From Beroe forskalii (taxonomy: Eukaryota > Ctenophora > Nuda > Beroida > Beroidae): a DNA stretch of 64,000 bases. The stretch is taken from positions 124,001 to 188,000 of the forward strand of contig WFMF01000199.1 in assembly GCA_011033025.1 (NCBI GenBank), written 5' to 3'. The position numbers and the translations under genes are program-made. Positions 58,100-64,000 of the stretch are shown one piece after another; positions within the stretch are counted from its first letter, which is position 1; each line of letters opens with the position of its first letter. The notes below the pieces were generated by a model that saw only the letters and a list, made by a program, of their open reading frames with translations, was not told the DNA's origin and did no database searches.

Positions 58100-59024
58100 G
58101 TGAGTGATTACCGAGGCAATATAATATACATCGCATATTTGAAAGTGGCGCACTGCTCGGTTAATCCACTACCTATCACGTGATCTCCTTTGCATATGAT
58201 ACCAAATGTACCAACTTCACGGTTGTTTCCTACGTTAGGATTTGACCGTCAGATTGGTTGAATTGGTATCGTGAGAGGCATTGGATTTACCTGGCACTGC
58301 GCCAATTTCAAATACTCGAACTTTAGTTTACCCGCGTTGGGGTTTCTCCAATCAGGGCGCATGACAAGAACGGCACTGCACTCTGATTGGTTGGGCAATA
58401 GCCTGCTGTGGATTATTTGATGTATTTTTGCAAAAAAATCAATCGGTCGAAATCCGAAAATTGTTGACTGTTATCAATTGTAATCGACTTTATTCGCCAT
58501 CTTTAGGCACCTATCGCTGGATAAACAGTCGTCGTTTGTCCGAGCCAAATAGTAGGTTATCAATGTGTACTGTACCAACAGATTGTACGAATTTGTACAA
58601 TCTTTTTACAAATTTTCTCGCTCTAATAGCATTGGTATTTTTAAACAAAAAATGGTACGTTTAAATGAGAACATTAATCTGTACCAAATTACATGAGTAA
58701 TCTCGTTGCCATCGAATATTTGTCAAAAGAATATTTTCTCTGTTGTCTTATCCCTCCATGATTATTGATTAAGTTCTTATATTTCTAAACTCTACTATCT
58801 ATTTTAAATCAAAATTGCATGTGACTTAACCAGGGATTTTCGTATGACCTTTCAACTCTTTCTGATTTTCAAACGCCTGTGTCGAAACTCATCGGGGACT
58901 TTTGGCACAATCAACCATCTATCCTTTCAATTTACGTGAAGAAAAGAATTTACATTCTATCCTCGAATTCCACTCTCAAAGGCCGAAGCAATAAGCAACA
59001 CCACTGATTTGACTCTTGTTTCAG

Positions 59025-59066
59025 TGATCTACTGAAGAGACCATCATCTGAGGATATGCATTCCAG
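59025..59066 (+). CDS. RhoGEF exon: short linker
   Basis: 42 nt with acceptor TTGTTTCAG and a GTAGAA donor. Reads NDLLKRPSSEDMHS across its junctions; phases match on both sides. Confidence 0.7.
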
Positions 59067-59114
59067 GTAGAATACTAGAATCACTTAGCCATTATAGGAT
59101 CCCCAAACTGTCGT

Positions 59115-59397
59115 GACATTGACCAATCAGCGTGCGAGTTCACGGCGAACTCGTACGCGGATTGGTCAATGTCACCCATATGTGTGCAGACCGCTCGATT
59201 GAAAAAAAGCCTCGATGAAGACGCGCGAAATTGTGTGCTTTTGACGGAATTTGTATAGAAAGTTGAAGCGCAGAGGAAATCCGCGCGTCTTATTATTATC
59301 GAGGCTTCTGTCAATCGAGCGGCCTGCACACATATGCGTGACATTGACCAATCAGCGTGCAAGTTCACGGCGAACTCACGCGCTGATTGGTCAATGT
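59115..59397. mobile_element. Nested palindromic foldback element
   Basis: Each end is itself a palindrome (GACATTGACCAATCAGCG … GATTGGTCAATGTC, with GAGTTCACGGCGAACTC at its centre). The two ends enclose a further inverted repeat (CATATGTGTGCAG … CTGCACACATATG and GCTCGATTGA … TCAATCGAGC). Related to the fragment at 18523-18581. Lies in a RhoGEF intron. Confidence 0.75.
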
Positions 59398-59559
59398 AAA
59401 GTATGCCTGTGGGTAAGCTAATACGCCGCCGATATGACCTTCTCGTAAACAAGCATATCGGCTCTCCATAAAGCCTCGTTGATTCCCAAAAAAGCGTCCT
59501 TAAAATCCTTGGCAACTTTCCAACAACTTAAAAACAACTCAACGATTACTAGCAATTCC

Positions 59560-59680
59560 ATTACTCATAAACGTATTAACTCATTACCAACTCCTTAACT
59601 CATTACCAACTCATTAACTCATTACCAACTCCTAAACTCATTAACTCATTACCAACTCATTAACTCATTACCAACTCCGT
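59560..59680. repeat. AACTCATTACCAACTC tandem repeat
   Basis: About nine short units directly upstream of the exon at 59684; they form its upstream intron sequence. Confidence 0.85.
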
Positions 59681-59683
59681 CAG

Positions 59684-59831
59684 CAACAGTTCAGACGGAT
59701 CTAACCTGTTTCTGGGTATGGGAGACGACCCCAGAAGGGGTAGTGCAGCTACCATACTCATAGAGTTCGAGCCTGACCCTGACCTGGATTTACCGGATGA
59801 TATGGTGCTCTGGTCCACTGAGAACTCACAG
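59684..59831 (+). CDS. RhoGEF exon: acidic pre-DH segment
   Basis: 148 nt after TCCGTCAG, before a GTACAC donor. Reads SNSSDGSNLFLGMGDDPRRG…, then EFEPDPDLDLPDDMVLW and STENSQ. The Asp/Pro-rich stretch ahead of the DH domain resembles the acidic DEPDPPDW-type motif preceding DH in LARG/PDZ-RhoGEF (from memory of the family). The 3' third of the exon with its donor is repeated twice more downstream. Confidence 0.8.
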
Positions 59832-60343
59832 GTACACCATATTGTTTTTAACTTTAAACCCTCGCCCTACGATAAAACTGCAGGTCAAAACAAATCTAGT
59901 ACAGATTGATTCTAGCATAGAGGTTTCAAAACATGCCATTCCTTTGATTATTTGCTATCCTGATCTGGATTTACCGGATGATATGGTGCTGTGGTCCACG
60001 GAGAACTCACAGGTACGTTACTGAGGTGTCGCCACGTCTGACGGGGGGTGTCTGAACAGGCGGCTGCCTCCCAATTTGTACGCGTGTGATACTGATTTAA
60101 CCTTTTTGATGACAGCTTTGAGCCAACAAAATAAAACATTAAACAGATTCTGAATGTAACAGAAGAATTCTCATTTCTCGAGGTGGCGACACCTGCCTTA
60201 TATTGGTTTTAACTTTTTAAACCCTCGCCCTACGATAGAGCTGCGGGTCAATCAAATCTAGCACAGATTGATTCTAGCATAGAGGTTTCAAAGCATACCA
60301 TGTCTTCCTTTGAGCATTTGTAATCTCTACTGAAAACTCACAG
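59782..60343 (+). repeat. Tandem partial duplication of the exon end, donor and intron
   Basis: Unit 1: exon end GACCTGGATTTACCGGATGA…CTCACAG then GTAC, followed by intron with AAACCCTCGCCCTACGAT and GATTCTAGCATAGAGG. Unit 2 repeats the exon part (59962-60012, synonymous or near-synonymous, donor GTACGT) and the intron part (from about 60200). Unit 3 keeps only the last ~15 exon bases and donor (ACTGAAAACTCACAG then GTGCGT, to 60343). Units 2 and 3 lack an obvious 3' splice site. Confidence 0.85.
60021..60197. mobile_element. MITE with TTA target duplication (Harbinger-like)
   Basis: Inverted ends with AGGTGTCGCCAC (60024-60035) and GTGGCGACACCT (60183-60194). TTA precedes (60018-60020) and follows (60198-60200). 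It interrupts unit 2 of the exon-end duplication, so it inserted after that duplication. TTA/TAA duplication is typical of PIF/Harbinger elements. Confidence 0.65.
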
Positions 60344-60508
60344 GTGCGTAGGGTGAAATCTTGAGTCCTATGACGAAATCTCGTGCCATGGCGAAATTTA
60401 TCGTCACATAACGAAATCTCGTCCCATGGCGAAATCGGTTTTTTCCATATTTTGATTATATAATCATTTGATAAATTCTACCTCTTAACACCGTACTCAT
60501 CTCTTCAG

Positions 60509-60619
60509 CTGATCAAGACTCGTAACATGAACAAGAAGGCCATTCAGAGACAGGACGTCATACACGAGTTCATACACACGGAGCAGCACTACGTCCGCAA
60601 ACTCAAAGTCCTAAATATC
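60509..60619 (+). CDS. RhoGEF exon: start of DH domain (CR1)
   Basis: 111 nt, 37 codons, phase 0 both sides, acceptor CATCTCTTCAG and donor GTGAGT. It reads LIKTRNMNKKAIQRQ, then DVIHEFIHTEQHYVRKLKVL and NI. This is conserved region 1 of Dbl-homology domains, where R-Q-x-V-I-x-E-x-x-x-T-E-x-x-x-V-R-x-L-K is the family signature and the Glu in HTE contacts switch I of Rho GTPases. The protein would catalyse GDP-GTP exchange on a Rho-family GTPase at the plasma membrane. Confidence 0.92.
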
Positions 60620-60800
60620 GTGAGTCCTCAAAATTCCTTAAAATCTTCAATATTGTGAGTCCTCAAAATTATATTGTGAGTCCTCAACGTATTCCCTCAA
60701 TATTGTGAATACTCAATATTGTGAGTCCTCAACGTATTCCCTGAATATTGTGAGTGCTCAATATTGTGAGTGCTTAATATTGTGAGTCCTCAATATATTT
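60620..60800 (+). repeat. Tandem repeat grown from the 5' splice site of the DH exon
   Basis: The exon end and donor (AAATATCGTGAGTCCTCAAA) are followed by about ten degenerate copies of AATATTGTGAGTCCTCAA. Each copy contains a GTGAGT-type donor. Confidence 0.8.
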
Positions 60801-61052
60801 TTCAATATCGTGAGTCCGTAATATTCCTCAGTTTTCAATTTGTGAGTTTTATAGCGCTGCAGGCGGTATTGGTGGTATAACGACAACAATTGAAAAGGAT
60901 AATGTATGAAAATGATGTCTTTCTCATCGCGTATTTCCCTGAAATATTTCTTGCAAATGCAGAATTTTCCTCCTCGAAGAATGAGCCGTTCAAAGGCAAC
61001 AATTTAAAACTTAAACCTTTGATAATGACGTCACACACTTACCACCCCGCAG

Positions 61053-61540
61053 ATTTACTACAACCCTCTCCAAGAACACGATATCATCGGCAAAGTCCAA
61101 GTTCTCTGGCTCTTCCCCAACCTCGACGAACTCATCAAAATCCACAAGGAGTTCTGCACCAAACTCCTCGAACGCCAAAACTCCCAAAGTCCCGTTGAGG
61201 AAATCACAGACATTATCATCGCCCATCTCGGTCGTTACGATCTCAAGGAAGCCTGCGCGAAGTTTTGTAACCATCAGAAATCAGCGCTGGCGATGTTTAA
61301 GAACATCCTCCTCAACTCGCAAGAACTGAAAAACTTCGTGTATCAGGCGGAAATGCACCCGGTAGCTAAGAGACTGGATTTAGATCAGTTGATTGGGTGT
61401 GTGTTGCATCGGATTACGAAGTATCCGTTGCTGTTGAACGAGTTGAAGAAGTGTACCAAGGATGAGGCTAGTCCGGACTTTAGTAAGATTAACGAGGCTA
61501 TCAAACTGTCGAAGGATCTCGCGTGTTTTGTCAATCTCAG
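61053..61540 (+). CDS. RhoGEF exon: core of DH domain
   Basis: 488 nt after ACCACCCCGCAG, before AGgtttgt; phase 0 in, two bases out. Encodes most of DH: LFPNLDELIKIHKEFCTKLL (CR2 region), CAKFCNHQKSALAMFKN, then CR3 with MHPVAKRLDLDQLIGCVLHR followed by ITKYPLLLNELKKC. RxTKYPLLL is the most conserved motif of Dbl exchange factors. The overall pattern (LFPNL, CNHQ, KRLDL) is closest to the ARHGEF1/11/12 group by my recollection. It has a higher G+C and more regular codon use than the surrounding introns. Confidence 0.93.
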
Positions 61541-61585
61541 GTTTGTTTGAGTATGTAAATTACAATTATTTCGGAGTAATGGTGA

Positions 61586-61718
61586 CAGTTCGAACTGCAG
61601 TTTCGCGTCTTTTGTGCGCGGTGTATGTTTGCGCGGCGTACATGCGCGCAAACTGTTACCGAAGCGCCCTGCAGCAAACTTATGCAAATTACCGATTGAT
61701 GGACGATAGTTCGAACTG
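61586..61718. mobile_element. CAGTTCGAACTGCAG MITE, copy 3
   Basis: Starts CAGTTCGAACTGCAGTTTCG, ends AGTTCGAACTG. The inner arms are more eroded than in copies 1 and 2. Lies in the intron after the DH core exon. Confidence 0.75.
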
Positions 61719-62002
61719 CCCCCTGATTTTGCTGTGTGCATATTGAAATTTATGGAGGGATTGATAAATGCGCGCGATTTTGCTGTACTTTCGATAGAAT
61801 TTGTTTTGAAAATTGACGCGTGAACTGCAAATTTTGATTGTTCTCAAATGTATGATAATAACGAACCCTTAGCAGGCTTTCATCAAATAATCGACAACGT
61901 ATGTTGGCTGATTATTCCGATTGTTATCAAAAGACCACGATAATGACGAAACTTTTGTGTTGAAACTATTTTTAAAACTAATGAAATTGTACAATTTTAT
62001 AG

Positions 62003-62099
62003 GATACGAGAAACAGAGAACGCTAACAGGCTGGAAAAGCTGCACCAGAGCATTGATAACCAGATCAAGGAGGAGATGGACAAGATGGGGCACCTTCAC
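62003..62099 (+). CDS. RhoGEF exon: DH-PH linker helix
   Basis: 97 nt, acceptor TTTTATAG and donor GTGAGA. Reads IRETENANRLEKLHQSIDNQ and on, the long alpha-6/linker helix that joins DH to PH in Dbl proteins (family pattern E-N-x-x-R-L-E). Phases match both neighbours. Confidence 0.88.
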
Positions 62100-62134
62100 G
62101 TGAGATAAATTCCCTTAAAACATTGCCGATTACG

Positions 62135-62250
62135 TAGAGACAACACTTGACAGCACGTAGAGACAACACTTGACAACACCTAGAGATGACATGCAGAGAC
62201 AACACTCGACAAACTTGAAATAACACTTGACAACACGTAGAGACAACACT
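62135..62250. repeat. Degenerate AGAGACAACACTTGACA repeat
   Basis: Five to six units in the short intron between the linker-helix exon and the first PH exon. Confidence 0.75.
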
Positions 62251-62312
62251 TGGAGAATAACAGCGATATATTTTGTACCCCAACCAAAATTCAGTCATGA
62301 CGAGGTTCTAAG

Positions 62313-62424
62313 AATTGCCAATTAAATAACTTATTTCTTCACAATATGCGGATCAATGCCCCACATCGGAAGCTCATGTTCGATGGTACCCTCATCCTGA
62401 TGATTGATAAAATCAAGAGCTTAG
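62313..62424 (+). CDS. RhoGEF exon: start of PH domain (5' boundary uncertain)
   Basis: The coding part is secure from about 62346 (MRINAPHRKLMFDGTLILMI…KIKSL) to a TTAG/GTGAGT donor. It corresponds to the first PH beta strands (KRKLIHEGPL-like in relatives). The only canonical in-frame AG acceptor is at 62311-62312, giving an extra NCQLNNLFLHN. A T-rich tract ends at CTTCAC just before AATATGCGG, where an AG would be expected but AC stands. The start given uses the canonical AG. Confidence 0.7.
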
Positions 62425-62661
62425 GTGAGTGCTTAGGAGAATTATGCAGTCAACAACAACCAATATCAATCTTCCAATTTACTTGGAAGACGGGCTAAAT
62501 TTCAAATCTTATGTTCAGGATGAAATTTGGGCAGTATCCATGAATTAGGACTTGGACAAGTCTGCCCCATTTTCTGGATGAATTGTTGATTTAAATCGTA
62601 TGATAATTCAACAATTGTTTATTTAATTTTCTATATAAATGTTAAACTTAAAGTAACATGG

Positions 62662-62791
62662 CAGTTTGAATTGCACTCATGTGCGCTTCTTTTGTGTGCG
62701 CGGCGTATTTACATGTGAGCACGGCGTACAGACATTTTATAAAATGTCAGCACGCCATGTAAAAAAGACGAGCAAACTACTGTTTGAACTG
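62662..62791. mobile_element. CAGTTCGAACTGCAG MITE, copy 4 (diverged)
   Basis: Ends CAGTTTGAATTGCA / TGTTTGAACTG with inner GTGCGCGGCGTA and TCAGCACGCC segments. The most diverged of the four copies. Confidence 0.65.
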
Positions 62792-62847
62792 TCACGGGTC
62801 ACTGCAACCCTTATTAATGTTAAACCAACCCTCTCTCCACCTCTTAG

Positions 62848-62975
62848 AGCTACTCGGACTGCTAATGACGGACTGCATCGTCCTTCTCCAGAAACAGGAC
62901 GCTCGCTACCTCCTCAAACCCCTGGCGGACGAGTTGGAGTCCACGCCGCCCAAATCTCCTGTTATCATGTTACAG
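62848..62975 (+). CDS. RhoGEF exon: central PH domain
   Basis: 128 nt after CACCTCTTAG, before GTAGAT; two bases complete the split codon and phase 0 out. Reads LLGLLMTDCIVLLQKQDARY, then LLKPLADELE…SPVIMLQ. The D-x-x-V-L-L-Q-K-Q-D-x-R strand is shared by PH domains of the ARHGEF1/11/12 group. The exon ends inside a 15-bp sequence that is repeated exactly at the next exon's acceptor. Confidence 0.92.
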
Positions 62976-63228
62976 GTAGATATTGGAGGAAATTATATCT
63001 GGTGTATGATCTTGCTTAATTTGACTGACAGTTCTGTGCCAACCTTTTCTTGCGCGGTGTATCATTATAACGCCGCGCATGGGCCCATATTGCATTGGAT
63101 TACACCTTGCGGGTCTTAACAGGACACATCTCCCGGAAGTATCCCAAAATGGGTCCGATAGGCACGTGTCTAAGGACGGCAATTAACGGAAATATACCAC
63201 TATACCAGCCCGGCTGAGAGCTGTCTTA

Positions 63229-63365
63229 CCGTGGTGTTTCCACATGATAAAAACGGCGCGCACTGAGTGCGCGCCACTGAGTGCGCGCCATTCCCACCTT
63301 TAAATCTCCAAGGTGGGAGTGGCGCGCACTGAGTGCGCGCCGTCTTTTATGTGGAAACACCACGG
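63229..63365. mobile_element. 137-bp hairpin MITE with TTA target duplication
   Basis: Near-perfect inverted repeats CCGTGGTGTTTCCACAT / ATGTGGAAACACCACGG plus inner GGCGCGCACTGAGTGCGCGCC and CTCCCACCTT / AAGGTGGGAG. TTA flanks both sides (63226-63228 and 63366-63368). Fits a PIF/Harbinger-type MITE. It lies inside the RhoGEF intron 62976-63507. Confidence 0.85.
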
Positions 63366-63507
63366 TTACATATTATCCTCTGATGATATTGTGCCGATTG
63401 AAGACACACAAATGTTCAATGGAGAATCTTGTCATTTGCCACCGAATCTCCATAATCTAAAACCACAAAACTTTAATCTTGATTTTTTAAACATTATCAT
63501 GTTACAG

Positions 63508-63564
63508 GATTTACATATAACATTAACTGATAAGAAGGAAAAGAGATTCTTCATCGTCAACAGG
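63508..63564 (+). CDS. RhoGEF exon: PH domain strands
   Basis: 57 nt, 19 codons, phase 0 on both sides, acceptor ATGTTACAG and donor GTAGGT. Reads DLHITLTDKKEKRFFIVNR, matching the family pattern of V-R-x-V-A-T-D-x-K-A-F-F-V-I in the PH domain. Confidence 0.88.
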
Positions 63565-63793
63565 GTAGGTCTTAACTCCTAAACTTGGTCTAAATTTATA
63601 AACTTGGTCTAAACTTCCTCCATCTGTTTTCCCCAACCATGCCCATTGCCCATCTGTTTTCCCCAAGTGACACCATCTGTTTTCCCCATTTGTTATTATT
63701 TATTATTAATATCACCCATTATTGCCAAATTATTCACATTACTCATTTGTTATTGATTATAATTACCCAAAATTGGACCATTTTCCTCTCCAG

Positions 63794-63922
63794 AACCCCA
63801 AAACCGCCGAGCTATACGAGCTCCGCACAACAAACAAGGATCAGAAGGAAAACTGGATAACTCACATTACCCTGGCCATAGAGCAGTTTAACTCGGGGAA
63901 ACTCAAACATTTATCAGATCAG
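63794..63922 (+). CDS. RhoGEF exon: C-terminal PH helix
   Basis: 129 nt, 43 codons after TTCCTCTCCAG, before a GTTCGG donor. Reads NPKTAELYELRTTNKDQKEN, then WITHITLAIEQFNSG…HLSDQ. The AELYEL strand and the K-x-x-W-x-x-x-I helix with its invariant Trp are the canonical end of a PH domain. The gene continues beyond the window. Confidence 0.92.
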
Positions 63923-64000
63923 GTTCGGTTTTTGACATTTTCTTCAATTTTTTTTGTTTGTCCGTATATATTTGTGAGCTTGCTGCTAGTTTATCATTTT

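Noticed and set aside
63313..63582. 89-codon ORF running into the PH exon
   Set aside because: Its first part is MITE and intron sequence; splice signals and family conservation place the exon start at 63508.

Overview
The window is animal nuclear DNA: genes in pieces with GT-AG introns, AT-rich non-coding DNA, a near-complete non-LTR retrotransposon, a Gypsy-type LTR retrotransposon, many short inverted-repeat (MITE-like) elements and several minisatellites. Gene content (RH-type RhoGEF, PAN/apple plus CCP/sushi ectodomain proteins) and a CR1/L2-like LINE suit an invertebrate metazoan. I cannot name the species. A 100-N gap at 675-774 marks a scaffolded draft assembly.

Left part (1-13.8 kb): a first exon of a predicted N-myristoylated protein leaves the window on the minus strand (500-590). 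A plus-strand PAN/apple + CCP + transmembrane protein gene (3.1-4.5 kb) carries a frameshift. Tandem repeats and a 2.3-kb foldback element (6653-8995) follow. A 70-nt exon at 10382-10451 may be the earliest visible exon of the RhoGEF gene.

Middle (13.8-53 kb): a frameshifted CR1-like LINE (13.9-18.5 kb), a 1.2-kb long-inverted-repeat element (20.8-22.0 kb), a Gypsy element with an uninterrupted 1714-codon polyprotein (23.5-31.2 kb), a hAT-like MITE with an 8-bp target duplication, then a head-to-tail segmental duplication (33.05-37.89 and 37.89-45.05 kb). Each copy carries a minus-strand gene: signal peptide, PAN/apple, CCP1, CCP2. Copy A is open; copy B has frameshifts in both CCP exons and two later insertions. 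Then come a ~2-kb 34-bp minisatellite whose unit is an RFX X-box-like palindrome, two more hAT-like insertions with 8-bp target duplications, and a 1-kb array of an 18-bp unit.

Right part (54.4-64 kb): a plus-strand Dbl-family RhoGEF. Ten exons (57974-63922) join in one reading frame with matched splice phases and encode a basic/acidic linker, the DH domain and most of the PH domain; three weaker exons lie upstream. The DH-PH sequence best fits the RGS-containing RhoGEFs (ARHGEF1/11/12, fly RhoGEF2). If the 10.4-kb exon belongs to it, the minus-strand PAN/CCP genes are nested in a ~44-kb intron.

The most unusual recurring pattern: at four places tandem repeats contain an exon's 3' end together with its 5' splice site. 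One of these arrays supplies a 19-nt candidate microexon of exactly the phase needed to connect two RhoGEF exons. Another RhoGEF intron is bounded by an exact 15-bp direct repeat at its two splice sites, as expected of a gained intron.
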